A stretch of DNA of 64,000 bases from Rhodocollybia butyracea (GCA_015501585.1 JADNRY010000066.1:1-64000); one strand, 5' to 3'. Positions 34,780 to 47,254 are shown, numbered from the stretch's first letter. Notes: generated by a model not told the origin, from the sequence alone. Program-made: numbers and translations.

Positions 34780-35950
34780 CTCCGATTCCTTCCAACAAGA
34801 GTTTCAACCCATGCATCGACCATGTTTCCGCGATTTCAATGTTAGAACATTTTTGAAAAAAGAGGGTGAAATCATTTTTATCAACTTCTGTGATAGACTG
34901 ACTGCCTGCGCCGAAACTTGCTGGTATTTGTGTTCATGAATCTAAAGCGGTTGACGGGAAGGTCAGTCCTTTGATCCCACAGGCGGCCCTCTATCATACA
35001 GGTTCAACTGGAGGGAGAAGTGAAGTAATGGACTGTTGCGATGAATAAGGCGAGATGTAGGTTGAGGGAGATGGGGGAGGTTGTTCCTGGACCTACTGCA
35101 ACAACAAGTTACTGCTACTTACTGGTGCACTATTGAAAGGTGCGTTCCCGTCGGTTGATTTCGCCGGGGCGAGCGAGTATGACGAGTTGGTGGGCGATTG
35201 CCGGGATGCTGAAAAGTCTACCGAATAGGAATTCTCTGACTCGAGATGTTTATGGGTTGCCTAGGGGCGGGAGGGAGTACTTGTTCATGTTGAGGGAGGA
35301 TGAGGGGTGCGCCTTTCTTGCTTATCTGTTTCTGTGTACATTTGTTTCTCACTTTCTGTTTTTCCATGACATCGGAATGCTATAATCCAAGGATGTCATT
35401 TCGATAGGATCAGCATCTCGAACGTATACACTAAAACAAAGTCTTAATATATAACGTAAGTGTCCTACCTGATACCTAAGATACCTTCCTTCATTTCTGA
35501 TCTTCCAAATTTAACCAATTCGGTTACGGCTCCAACATACGCGCACGCTATGAGACTACGGAATACAGAAACCGTAACTTCCATCTCTCTAACCTCGATT
35601 ACAGTTCGAACCTAAATGCTAACGAGGTTGCTAATGGCCAACAAACTGCGCTCGCCTGGGGGTGTATGCCAGTGGTCGTTGGTGCTTGGGGCTTATCGCT
35701 TCAAGTGCAGGAAAGAGGAGAGAAGGAAGGAAGGGTCCACTAGTTCCGATGGGCAGTACGAATCAGCTATGACGCGTACTGTCGTCGGTGACTGTTGCGG
35801 CGCTTGTTGATTTTTTTTGTGATGGGCCCATGGTTCAAATTCAAATATGAGGGGGAAACGAGGTGACACTGGCAGTCCGAGGTGCCCTTGGGCCCGGGCA
35901 CAAGAGTTGCGGTGAATTAGAAGTATGGATGGGAATGCGAATGAACGATC
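34780..35950 (+). pseudogene. Relic of the SDH half of LKR-RRM copy 2
   Basis: Broken nucleotide matches to the SDH exons of copy 1 appear in order. The [14 protein letters not shown] region is at about 34800-34870, the SWSPRG...ARFRLREKE...VVPG region at about 35000-35095, and the [12 protein letters not shown]...[12 protein letters not shown] region at about 35125-35240. The [10 protein letters not shown] and [11 protein letters not shown] regions are at about 35755-35920. Stops, deletions and frame changes are frequent, so it is dead. Its position shows that copy 2 once also ended in SDH. Confidence 0.75.
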
Positions 35951-37673
35951 TGGATACTGTACTCAATTGTATTTTTGTCCAATTCTGCTCCTTTCATCGT
36001 GGCAACCAGATTCTACGTTTCGGTGACTCGTACACTGGAAAAGCATGCAGCAGAATAGAAATTAATCCTGTGCAGTGTGATTGTAGCTTTTGTAAAGAGT
36101 AGTACGAGAATTTTTGCTGGAATTTCGCCTGCTTACACTGCTTACAAGTCAGGTGTGTATCCATGCATATAATGGACCTGTTACACGTCAAACACACAAA
36201 TGGACTATAAATCCGGAGTAAATCTGACTAGCGTGCTATGTACCTATGGGCCCGACAAAAGAGCAGAGATTCGCTGAGTGCCATGGGTAGAGGGGCATGA
36301 GATGTTAAGCAAAAGGACGACTGAAAGTTACTCTGGAGTCTGGTCGCCGATCAATCTCTTAATTGGCATTTAAGCGCCTGCCAGTTCCGCGTCTGGCGCT
36401 TGTTCCCATTAATTACATCGGGACTAAGAACGCGTTGCAGTGTTGTCAAACTCCAACACAGCCTTCTTTAGCGTGAAATTCTCTTCCATGGCTACTCAGC
36501 TAAGCGCTATGCTCCGTTCATTCACGAAACTTGAGAGACTAGGAAACTATCAATCAGAATTCCAAAAATACACCGAGTGTGTGTATTGAAGCACTTATAT
36601 GGGATCACATAGATACGAAACGTCTATAGTCATATACAGCCAACTTTGGAATTTTTTCCTCACTCGGGCCTACTGTGGCAATGAATCCGATTGCACATCC
36701 CATCTCCGCTCCGAGTCCGTATCATTGAAAACGCGACTGATGTGTTTTGTGTTGACTTCAATTACGCAGCAAAAACTCAAATCGTACCAGGCTTTACCCC
36801 ACCTTGGTCCACAAATGAGTATGGAGTACTTTACTGAATAGTGAAAATCTTGATGTCAAAGCGTGTTAGAGTGTTGATGGATCGTCATATACAGCTTCTG
36901 GTCGACCGAGTCTGGAATGCCGGATAGTGGCTAGTGGCTGCCAGCCGTCAGACTGATCCCCTTTCATGATAGCTTCGAAAGTTATGGCGAAACGACACTA
37001 GCCTCCGGGACTCGTATTGCAAAGACTTGGTGCACAACACATGTTGCTGGGCGGGCACTGCGCCCAGTACGGACACAGTCTAAGCCATCGGATGGGCGGG
37101 GTGACAGGGTCGGGGCTAATATTGATTGCTCATTTACCCCAACACAGGACGTCCCCGAACCACCCTGGAACCGACCAAGACAGCGCGTCGCTGAACACTA
37201 CGCTCAGCACGGACGAAAGCTAATCCATTGAATAATTCAATAGGCTCCTTGTCACTGATTTCTGATACATTTGTTTCCGCCAGTAGTGGTATATGCAAAG
37301 GCTGTACATCCGTAACCGAAGGGTCGATGTTCGCATTGAACCTGCTGTTAAAGTTATCTCGGTTATACGTAGTTTTTTTTGGCCTGAATTCAAAGAGCTG
37401 ACGACGAACAGCGAGCATCGCGAAAGTGCCATCCGATGCTTAGTATGTACATGCCTATTACGATTTCTGGATACCATTGACTACCCCTGAGCTCAGTCAT
37501 TGTGAGGGATCTTCGAGAGATCCTGCTTTTTTGAATGGAACGTTTTGTCAGCCACATGCTATATGCGATAAGCAACTCCGTGGCAAGCGCCGACACGCTG
37601 CTGATCTTTAAAACGCGTCCGCTTACAACTAGGAGGATCCACTATCTCACCACACCGTTCACCATCGAACGAA
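35951..37673. other. Spacer, no gene seen
   Basis: Only short frames without known motifs on either strand. The last few hundred bases should contain the promoter of the transcription factor gene at 37674. Confidence 0.45.
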
Positions 37674-39815
37674 ATGTCTTCAAAATCCACTGTTCCTGTA
37701 CCCAAAAAGTTCGTATTCAAGGAGCCTACGAAACAACTTCGGAGAGGAAAAGCTTGTCTAAACTGCCGATTTCACAAAATTGTAAGCTCTAAAGAACTTC
37801 CAGGATGTTCAGGCCTTTTTATTCAGTTTTGAACCAGAAATGCGACGGAGTAAAGCCAGTATGTGGTAGCTGCACGCGTCTTCCTCGGGAAGAGGAGTGT
37901 GAATACGCTAGCGCCAGCTCAAGAACGAAGGAATTAGAGCAGCGAGTTACCAGACTCAAAGCTCGCGTCCAGGAATTAGAGAGTCCCGAGGTGACCGGAT
38001 CTGGATTACAATTAGCAGATCCTCACTTTGCTGTGAATGAGAGAGTGAGTACTCTCTCAGTTCCCAGCTCAAGGGCTCAGTCTATTTCTGGTAGGTTCAC
38101 CCCAAGTCTGGGAATGGACTGAATTACTGAATCTATGCGTTTGTTGCAGATCATTCCAGCTCTTCTTCTCGTTCTAGCTTCGACCCGCTTCTCGGATCAC
38201 CGGTAAATGGCGCACCGGGTTTCGCCGTAGTACATTCAGACTAACATATGTTTTCACGTTTTAGGAACCTTCTATATCCATTATAAATATGTTGTAAGTC
38301 TCCCGAATTCACAAGTAAAAATGGTTATCTGATGATTCTACAAAAGGCTAGATAACTTCCTCCCTTTCGGTTCACAATTTGGCTTTTTTCTCCATCTTGA
38401 ACGTTTCAAATCTGCTGCGCTGATGAATGCGCCGTTTGGGGATGACTCAAGACCATCTCCAGCTCTACTCAACGCAGTTTATCTATGGGGGGCCCACCTT
38501 TCCCCTGTAGATGCCCTTCAGTCGAACGAAACAATATTTCTCAATCGAGCTCTTCAACATATTTCCGTCGAACTACCCAACGCTTTAAACTCCGCACAGA
38601 TAATGCACACAATCCAGGCTGAAGTCCTAATATCGACATATTTCTTCCGAAAAAATCAGTTGCTGGAGGCCGAGTTCCATCTTAACGGAGCTGTATCACT
38701 CTCACAGTCTGCGGGGCTGCATCAGATCCGCTCGGACAGGGTATTCTCATCCCCAGTGGTCAAGATTCTGATGGAAACAGAGGCATTCCTGCCCCCTGCA
38801 CAAGACGTGATCGAGGAAGGAGAAAGGATCAACGGTTTTTGGGCGGTATATTGTCTCCAACGACTTGTTTCAATAACAGTAGGGAACCCTTCCTACTGTT
38901 TTGGGGGATTGGACAATCCTTTTAGGGATATTGACACCCCTTGGCCTTGCGAATACGAATTTGTAGGTGTCCGTGGTGCTCGTATACATGCACAATTGCT
39001 CACACGGTTGATTTAGGGCTTGTACAACGACGGAGCCTTCGGACGTTCTACCATAGAACAGTTTACTCATGGCCAGAGTCCAATTTTCGAGCCAGTCTTT
39101 GATTTGAGCTCCTACACAAAGGCTGTCGTGCTTCTCCACCATGTGATTCGCCTGGCCCATAAACTGAATCGGGGTGAGTGAGATGTATGCGCAGTCTCGG
39201 GGTTCATATGTATTCATATCTGCTTGTTCATAGGTCTGAACTCTGAGGATGCATATGCAGCATTCACGAATGATTGTATCTTCTTTGAGAGTCTCCTTAC
39301 TCGTTTCCACTCCTCACTTCCTTCTTTGGACATCGACAATTCCTTTTATGGGTTCTCAGGCCCCACGAGGGACTCTCTTGTTGTAACTCACGTCCTGATC
39401 TGGTGCGCATATATGCAGGTCCAAAAGATTTATTCTTCTTGTGGGGTGCCCGACGCCCTGGAGCGCTGTATTGGCACGGCCCAAAACATCATACACACCC
39501 TTGCAGATGCGAACCACTTGCACTTAAATCCGATAGTAGGTACATTGTGTGCCATGGCGTGCAGTACCATCGGCGACGAACTAGTGCGAACAGAAACAGT
39601 AACACAATGGGATCTGGAAACCCTAGGAAATCAAATAGATACAAGTGTGTTGCGCCAAGGCTTGGAAGCTGGGATAGCTACTATGGCCCTCCTCGCCATG
39701 GATAGTCCTGTAATGAGTAAGTGTTCACAATAAAACCATAAGGTTAGCGACTGACTTTCATTTGCAAATAGAATACCAGATGGACAAGCTCCAGAACGCC
39801 TACCCATTCATATGA
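37674..39815 (+). CDS. Zn(II)2Cys6 fungal transcription factor
   Basis: Nuclear DNA-binding regulator. Exons 37674-37781, 37838-38090, 38150-38202, 38265-38293, 38347-38962, 39017-39173, 39234-39716 and 39772-39815 sum to 1743 nt, or 580 aa, with consistent phase and no stops. The zinc cluster at residues 29-55 has C-X2-C-X6-C-X5-C-X2-C-X8-C spacing (CLNCRFHKIKC, then CGSC). An intron separates its halves after the second Cys. A short coiled coil follows (ELEQRVTRLKARVQELES), the usual dimerisation helix. The middle (NFLPFGSQFGFFLHLERF, AQIMHTIQAEVLISTYFF, WAVYCLQRL) matches the fungal-specific transcription factor domain. Family targets usually contain CGG triplets. A decayed piece of a copy lies at 44380-44710, so regulator and oxidoreductase may have been duplicated together. 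Confidence 0.9.
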
Positions 39816-40110
39816 ATTCATGATTTTAATGTTAATATTAATGCATCTATTTATGCTGTATTTATGTATTTTTACAACCTGTATCCATTACATGTACAAT
39901 ACCTTTCTCAAATGTAATCTCGCATATCATACCATGACGGACGAAGAGTCAATGAGCAACGACTCAAATATCAATATGCGTCTGGAATTGACATTAAATA
40001 CAAGCAGCAGCAGCACTGCAATATACATACATAATCAATCACAAAAAGTAAGCAACAAGTGCTGATAAGTAGAAATCGATCCCGAACCTGGGGACCTAAG
40101 ATAATAAATT

Positions 40111-41262
40111 TCAACGGAAGAGATGGTTCCTAGCCGGTCTCTGTAACATAGGCTCATCCGTAATCTTCTCTTCTTCCAACGGACGATAAGGAGTAGCAGG
40201 TCGAGTACGACAAGTAAAATATGCAACGTTATCTTCGGAACTTTCATGCCCGTGCATACCCTCCCCCTCGTAGATGGGAAGTCGTAGGTCTAAGTCTCGA
40301 ACAACGTGGTTGCCATCGGTATGGTGACCAGCAGGCCAGAATGATTTATGCGTAACAACTTGAATCAGACGCGGGGGTGATGGCAGAGGATTGGGGGTGA
40401 CGAGCGGGGCGTTCGGTATTGGCAGAGGCTTCGTGGGCTTCGTCGGCAAAAGCTTTTTAACCTTGCGGTCAACCTGAGGCTGCTTCTTGTCAAGCTCTGC
40501 ACGAAGCTGATCGATTTGCGCTTGCTGCTCTGCAAGCTGACTGAGCGAGGAAAAATTGTGTAGTAAGGCGGCAATCAAGATTCAATAAGACACACCTGCG
40601 CAATGCTTGTTCCATTATTGCAGCTTCAGCTTGTTTCCGCGAGGCAGTGTCCTGGACATTTTTTTCAAACTGACGAGCGGATTTTTGAAGGGTTTTGATC
40701 TTCTTGTGATCGTGAAGATTCTTTTGTTTGAGCTGCTGGTACTGGTCCAGAGCGTCCCGAGCTCTGCGAAGAGGACTTTGCTTGTCGTCAAGTCAGTCAA
40801 ACGAGAAATCGAGTACTTTGGAAAAGTACCTCGTCGGGCTGTCGTGAAGCTATCCACTCGTCTACACAAATACGGACACGCAAAATTTCTTCTTCGGTGG
40901 TATCATGAACCTGGATTAACCGTTTCAAAAGGTCAATTTCCTCCTTCTGGGTATCCCACTGTGTGCAATCGACATGGAGCTTCTGCACTTCACTAGGAAG
41001 GAAGATTTTCCGGCACATAGGGCATTTTGTGGGGAATACTTGATCAAGACACCTGGAGTAACATGATTACCTTGACTATGTTCGTTGGACAGTAAAGCTC
41101 ACTCTGCGCAAAATACATGACCTTGGAAAAGAATTAGAGATGAAAAGTATGATTAGAAGCTTTCATACCACAGTCGATAATATGAGGGGTCCGTTGAGGA
41201 TTCTCCCAGTCGTAGGCCTCCAAACAAACGTCACAGCTACTTGAAGGGTCAACGACCAACAT
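40111..41262 (-). CDS. RING-finger coiled-coil protein
   Basis: Exons 41262-41169, 41121-41103, 41052-40830, 40780-40596 and 40540-40111 sum to 951 nt, or 316 aa. The N-terminus holds a C3HC4 RING: CDVCLEAYDW, CGHVFCAECL, CPMCRK. A RING usually makes a protein an E3 ubiquitin ligase. Glu/Lys/Gln-rich helices follow (QYQQLKQKNLHDHKKIKTLQ and AEQQAQIDQLRAELDKKQ), predicting a coiled coil, and then a Pro-rich tail. The start is the ATG just before the RING; a longer minus-strand frame upstream is possible. The gene starting at 62376 has the same layout and a RING of the same type, so they are paralogues. Confidence 0.82.
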
Positions 41263-41704
41263 TACGGTTAGAAAAGAACAGGCTGGTGGAAGAGTAAGGG
41301 AGCATGAAGCATGGTCATCTTTTGAGGTGCCTAGTGGCTTTGTCCTTGTGCCCTTGAGGCAAAGACGTTTCCTCCGCAAGGCATGAAACGACGCAACAAA
41401 TACTTACGAGTGTACGTAATCGACGATCGCCGTAAGTGATCGTTGTACGCATACTGCCTTTTCTTTTCTTCTCAAGTATATAGATAGTAGAGACCATTCG
41501 GAACCGTACTGTAAGCTTTTGGCCTTGCCAAAAATATAGTCAATCGAAGCAAGTCTTAGTGACCTTTTACGCTCATAAACCGAAGGCATGACTCGTTTTT
41601 CCACCTGTACAGTCCCGGTATAAGGGTGTTTTTCCTCATGGCCTTGAGTCTTCCACTGTTGCACCTACTCGAAACGAAAGTTACAAGAGGAGTATTATAC
41701 GCAT

Positions 41705-41788
41705 GCATTAATGGGGTAGTGGTAACCTGGGTCGTTGCCATCAGGTGACTTATTCGACCCGCCGGGGGTTCGATTCCCTCTTAATGCA
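41705..41788 (+). tRNA. tRNA-Gly (GCC), with intron
   Basis: The acceptor stem GCATTAA pairs with TTAATGC, discriminator A at 41788. The D arm has AGTGGTA. The anticodon stem GGTCG/CGACC holds the loop TTGCCA...T, anticodon GCC at 41737-41739. A 13-nt intron (41741-41753) sits one base after the anticodon, the standard site. The T arm is GGGGGTTCGATTCCCTC with one G-T pair. Confidence 0.88.
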
Positions 41789-42094
41789 TAGTATTATTGT
41801 GGCAGAACAAAAACTTTTATTGGCTTCGTGAGCTTGCAACAATCTCCTCCATAAGTGGATATGAGAAATAATCTCAGCAGTTGTTAAGTAGAGGTGCACG
41901 AGCCGTAAGCAGATTACCTTGTTTTCCTGTAAGCAATTTCATCGGTAATTCCGACGGGACGGATGTGTCAGCTGTTATTACTTTGATGAATAACTCGTGA
42001 ATAACTGTGATGTCTCTGCTGACAATGTGCTATTTTCCAATGTATTTAACCAACAATTCCCTCGAACGTGTATCCATTCCCATCCCTCACTACC

Positions 42095-43467
42095 ATGTCC
42101 AAGACAACCGATATCGCCAAATCTACCATTGTCCTCGTCGGTGCTGGCCTAGGTGGTCTTGCGCTGCTTGAAAAGCTTTCAACCAGCATTAACCCCGACA
42201 AACACTCTCTTATTCTCATTGATGCCCGTCCAGCATTAATGCATCTCATTTCGACTCTCCGTCTCATCGTGTCAGACTCAGACAACCTCCTCGAAAAAGC
42301 TATTCACCCGTACGGAACACACACTTTTCGAAACAAATTTGTCGGAAACGCGTCTTTCATCCATGCCTCGGTAACCGAAATCAAGTTTGGTGATTCTGAA
42401 CTTTTGTTAAATAACGGTCAAACGGTCAAGTATGATGTGCTCGTGCTCGCTACTGGCTCGGTTTGGCCTCGTCCAATCGCTTTCCCGAACGAGAGTCGTG
42501 AGGCAATCATCGAACATGTAAAGTCGCGTCGTGCAGAGTTTGAAAAAGCGACAAACATCCTGCTTGTCGGCGGTGGGGCTGTCGGTATAGGTCAGTTACT
42601 ATTCATCGCGTCAATTTTATTACTCATGTCATGTGCAGAGCTTTCTGGAGAACTTCGAGATGCATTCCCTGTAAGTCTTTCTTTCTCTCCCGAGCGAATA
42701 ATTCTGATATCATGTATTCAGACAAAACCGATAACTATCATTCATCGCGAACGCCTTCTGCTCAACTCGACATACCCGGACAAATTCCGTATCCGCATGC
42801 AACGCCAACTCGAAACGCGCAGCATAGCTGTCCTCACAGATGACTATATCTCTGACTCTGACTTAGCGTCTGTTTCTGAAAGCCAGGTCCCATCGGCCGG
42901 CTTCGTCTCCGCACGAGGCACCAAGCTCAATCCAGATCTTGTTGTTCCGACCTGGGGTAATCGCCCCAACACCTCCTACCTCCCGTCCTCCGTCCTCTCC
43001 TCGTCTTCCCGTGTGAAAATCCTCCCAACATTCCAGCTCCCTGATCATCCGAACGTGTTTGCTTTCGGTGATATAATCGATTGGGACGAACAGCACATGG
43101 CCGGAAAAGCAGTGGCTTTCCATGCACCGAAGGTCGCTACGAACGTAATGCTTTATTTGAATCTGGTTGAGTCAGCTGGTCCTGACGCAAAGGTGGATTT
43201 GAGCGCATCGAAGAAGAGTGTCAAGTATACTGGAAGTTTCGAAGGGTTGGCGATTACGAATGGAAAGGTGGGCACCGCTTCGAGCACCATATCCTGATAT
43301 TGGTTTTCTGATATTTCGTTCTTTCATAGGCATCTGGCTTGGGATTCTTAGACGTCCTCTGGGGCATCACCTTGTCCGGATGGGTTGTTTCAATGATCAA
43401 ATCAAAAGGCCTTTTTGTGTCGGGCTTGTCTAAAGTGACGGGGTACACGCCCTCCACATCGAAGTAG
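42095..43467 (+). CDS. FSP1/AIFM2-like FAD-dependent NAD(P)H oxidoreductase, copy A
   Basis: Family members use FAD and NAD(P)H to reduce quinones, often at membranes of mitochondria or lipid droplets. Exons 42095-42590, 42639-42670, 42722-43267 and 43330-43467 sum to 1212 nt, or 403 aa, about the usual family length. The FAD-binding motif VLVGAGLGG lies at about 13-21 and the family motif ATGSVWP at about 130. The NAD(P)-binding motif LLVGGGAVGIELSGEL is split by the first intron. The second FAD motif, VFAFGDIIDW, precedes a C-terminal domain ending GYTPSTSK. No signal peptide is seen. Copy B at 45257 has the same exon pattern. The real substrate is not shown by the sequence. Confidence 0.88.
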
Positions 43468-43679
43468 CTAGTTCGCATTTTCTGGTTTCTTCGATATTTA
43501 TTGTACTCGCGGTGGGCTTTTGCACCAACAGCACGATCGTTGACCTTTTTTTTTCTATACCCCAGGTCTCATACATTATCATTTTGACTCTCGTTGATTG
43601 GTACCATTCTATTCGGGTTTGTGCAATTCTACTGTTTCAATCTATGGAGGGATAAATCATTTTCTCGATATGCAACTTT

Positions 43680-44379
43680 GGAATGTGGTCCAAGGTCGTC
43701 CTGTCAATCCAATTTTTTAGCTCGTTCTTAAGAAAGGACTGAAAGCTGTAAGGCTTGATAAAGTTATTAAGAAATTGCTCTTCAAGACTTCCTTAAAATC
43801 GTTCCTTAAAGCTTGTCATTCTCGTGTTCGCTCGAGTTTTTAAAGTACTTTTGAGAAATACCGTTCTGAAACGTTCATTATTGTCTTTAATGTCGCTTTA
43901 ATGTGCGAGATTTACAGTTCGAGGTCCTTCTCCAAAGCGATTTCATTAGAGTCCTTTATAGTTTGAGTGCGTCTTTAAGTATGTACATCTTAGATCACAA
44001 ATAAGTTAAAGAGATTGGAATCCCATTACTAACGAACTACCCTTTCATTGCTCGGTTTAATCCAACTCGTGGTACAATGAGGACGACGTACCGTACCCCG
44101 GGCCTATGTCCAAGGATGAGCTTGACTTCAGAGAAGAAACCTCTGGCAACAGTGCTCGGATTCTGATTCGGAGAACGGGGATAGTGGGAGTGTGTCGTTA
44201 TACAGTGGATGAGCACAGGGAACCCCTACACTTGTGCACAAGTGGGTCGTGCCCGAGACCAACAAGTCTGACTTTTTCACGTTAGAGGAGGACTGGTAGC
44301 CACAAGCTGTTGATATCATGATGGCATCGGCCACTACAAGAATCTAGGTGAACAGGAGCAGAATACTCTTTCAAGTGCA
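43680..44379. other. Spacer between oxidoreductase copy A and the transcription factor relic
   Basis: Homology between the 3' flanks of the two oxidoreductase copies ends near 43670 (copy B: near 46860). Beyond it is AT-rich sequence with recurrent CCTTAAA/CTTTAA motifs and no gene. Confidence 0.45.
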
Positions 44380-44710
44380 AGTGGTTCGCATCTGCAAGGG
44401 TATGTTTTGGGCCGTGCCAACATAGCGCTCCAGGGCATCAGGGACCCCAAAAGAAGAATACATCTTCTGAATTGCATAGAGTACATGCCACGCACCAGAT
44501 CAGGACGTGAGTTACAACAAGAGAATCTTTTGTGGGGCCTGAGATCGAGAACCCATAAAAGGAATTGTCGACGTCCAAGGAAGGAAGTGAGGAGCGGAAA
44601 CGAGTGAGGTGACTCTCAGAGAAGATGTAATCATTCAATGCTAGACCGCACAGTGAGCGTGTATCCACCGTCCGGAGGTGCACCAAACGCTTATCCAACG
44701 CTCGAATCTA
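44380..44710 (-). pseudogene. Fragment of a Zn2Cys6 factor gene (copy of 39234-39500)
   Basis: The minus strand encodes a piece nearly identical to the seventh exon of the factor at 37674. It has the LTRFRSSLPSLDVDNSFYGF block, then SGPTKDSLVVTHVLIWC, then a broken version of the following QKIYSSCGVPDALERC segment. The zinc cluster and both gene ends are missing. It lies between the two oxidoreductase copies and in the opposite direction to both. Confidence 0.8.
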
Positions 44711-45256
44711 AAATGTTTAGATTCTGAAAACAGTTGGAAAGAGCTCAAAAAATGACGGAGAAAGGCTCATCGTGAGGATCTCTGCTCGGAGAAATGTGCC
44801 AGTAGATGGTTGAAGAGAGTAATAAACTAACCACTGCTAATACGAGCAGTACACCAGTGCTAGTCCATTTGGGTGTGAGGCACAAAAGGAATTCCTCCTG
44901 GCATCTGTATTACTGTCCTTTCGTTCTTTTCCCCTTTCATAAAACTCGGTCACTCATTATCATGTTCTCGGATCGTTCCGACCCGGACCGTTTATTCCTT
45001 TCCTTCCTCCCTGTCGTTGGGACCGAACTCTCTTTACTACCGTCACAAATGCAGACAAGTCAAACAAGTTCTGGTCTGTGAAGCCATTATCGGCTTTTCC
45101 AAAGCTATGCTTGCATTGACGCGTCGAGGCAGTCAGGACCTGGCGGACTTCACGCCCATGATCCGATCCTAAATAGGGAGCTCTTCAAAGATATAACAGG
45201 TCTGTGGGTTGGCTATCAAGGTACTGACAATGCTACATCCAGCAGTTCCCAGTTAC

Positions 45257-46643
45257 ATGTTTCCGTTCCCCTTGCCCAAGGAAACCAACATCAAATCTAC
45301 CATTGTCCTCGTGGGCGCCGGCCTAGGTGGTCTCGCGCTACTCGAAAAGCTTTCAACCAGGATCACCCACAAACACTATCTTGTTCTCATTGATGCCCGT
45401 CCGGCATTAATACATCTCATTTCAACTCTCCGCCTCATCGTATCAGACGCAGACAACCTCCTCGAAAAAGCTATTCACCCGTACGGAACACACACTTTTC
45501 GAAACAAACTTGTCGGAAACGCGTCTTTCATCCATGCCTCTGTAACCGAAATCAAGTTTGGTAATTCTGAACTTTTGTTGAACAGCGGTCAAGCGGTCAA
45601 GTATGATGTGCTCGTGCTCGCTACTGGCTCGGTTTGGCCTCGTCCAATCGCTTTCCCAAACGAGAGTCGCGAGGCAATTATCGAACATGTAAAGGCGCGT
45701 CGCGCAGAGTTCGAAAAAGCGACAAACATCCTGCTTGTTGGAGGTGGGGCTGTTGGTATAGGTCAGTTGCTATTCATCGCCTCAAGTTTGTTGCTCATAT
45801 CATGCGTAGAGCTTTCTGGAGAACTTCGAGATGCATTCCCTGTAAGTCTTTCTTTCCCCCTACTGAATAGCTCTGATACCTTCTGATACCATGTATTTAG
45901 ACAAAACCAATAACCATCATTCATCGTGAACGCCTTCTGCTCAACTCGACGTACCCGGACAAATTCCGTATCCGCATGCAGCGGCAACTCGAAGCGCGTG
46001 GCATAACCGTCCTCATAGATGATTTCATCTCTGATCCTGACGTGGCGTCCGTTTCTCAAAATCAGGTCCCCTCGGCCGGCTTCGTCTCTTCGCGAGGCAC
46101 CAAGCTTAATCCAGATCTTGTTGTTCCTACCTGGGGAAATCGCCCCAACACCTCCTACCTCCCATCCTCCGTCCTCTCCTCATCTTCCCATGTAAAAATC
46201 CTCCCAACGTTCCAACTCCCTGATCATCCGAACGTGTTTGCTTTCGGTGATATCATCGACTGGGACGAACAGCACATGGCCGGAAAAGCAGTAGCTTTCC
46301 ATGCACCGAAGGTCGCTACGAACGTAATGCTTTATTTGAATCTGGTTGAGTCTGCTGGTCCTGGCGCAAAGGTGGATTTGAGTGCGTCGAAGAAGAGTGT
46401 CAAGTATACTGGAAGCTCTGAAGGATTGGCGATTACGAATGGAAAAGTAGGTTCTACATTGAGCACCGTGTCCTAATATTGGTTTTCTAAGCATTCGTTT
46501 CACAGACATCTGGGTTGGGATTCTTAGATGTCCTCTGGGGTATCACCTTGTCCGGATGGGTTGTTTCAATGATCAAATCGAAAGGCCTTTTTGTGTCGGG
46601 TTTGTCTAAAGTGACGGGGTACACGCCCTCCACATCGAAGTAG
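45257..46643 (+). CDS. FSP1/AIFM2-like FAD-dependent oxidoreductase, copy B
   Basis: Exons 45257-45761, 45810-45841, 45901-46446 and 46506-46643 sum to 1221 nt, or 406 aa. An in-frame ATG at 45230 would add nine residues; I chose 45257 because homology to copy A begins soon after. The protein is nearly the same as copy A from STIVLVGAGLGG to GYTPSTSK, with all nucleotide-binding motifs intact. Intron positions are identical but intron sequences are more diverged. The N-terminus and 5' flank differ from copy A, so it may have acquired a new promoter. No lesion is seen, so both copies could be functional. Confidence 0.86.
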
Positions 46644-46869
46644 TTTGTTCGCATTTTCTGGTTTCTGCGGTATTTTATTGTGGATGACGATAGTACTCGT
46701 GATGGGCTTTGTAACAACAGCACGACCGTTGACCTTTTTTTTTTCTGTACCTACATATACCCCAGGTCTCATGCATTATCATTTTGGCTTTCATTAATTG
46801 GTACCATTCTATTCGGGTTTGTGCAATTTTACTCTTTCAATCTGGCTATGGAGGGATATCAATCGTTCT

Positions 46870-47166
46870 TCCAGTATGCAATCGTTCTGTTAATTTCCCT
46901 ACAAAGCATAGTATGCGTAACCAAACAGTGTTTGAAGCAAACCCGCGCAATCCAGGTCAGTCTTCAATATTGGGTCAAGTAGTGGTCCACCGCCAGCTTG
47001 GATGATGCATAGGACCAAGGATAATGGGATTGGGGCGGGAAAACTGGGGCAAGGAAACCTGATTTAGAGCAGCTGACAGTAAAGTGACGGGTTCTCCTTG
47101 GATAACTTTACGGGTGACAAGTCCTCCTGTAAAATAGAAATCCTTTGAGTCTTCGATCGATTTTGG
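46870..47166. other. Spacer, no gene seen
   Basis: It begins where homology to the flank of copy A stops. No recognisable content. Confidence 0.4.
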
Positions 47167-47254
47167 TCCTTCCTAGCTCATTTGGTAGAGCGCGTCGCTA
47201 GTATAAACAAGATCCCTTGTAAATGACGAGGTCGTTGAAGTCGGCTAGAAGGAA
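47167..47254 (+). pseudogene. tRNA-Thr (AGT) relic lacking its T loop
   Basis: The 5' part is a good tRNA: TCCTTCC acceptor, TAGCTCATTTGGTAGAGC D arm/A box, and anticodon stem CGTCG with loop CTAGTA followed by an intron of about 19 nt. The 3' part ends AGAAGGA, which pairs with the acceptor except for one mismatch. Between them GTTG is followed directly by AAGT, where GTTCGA should stand. The T loop and B box are therefore missing and the gene is probably dead. Confidence 0.65.

Noticed and set aside
37030..37110. GC-rich stretch with several CGG/CCG triplets upstream of the Zn2Cys6 gene, considered as a self-regulatory site
   Set aside because: The triplets show no consistent spacing or symmetry, so an operator cannot be supported.
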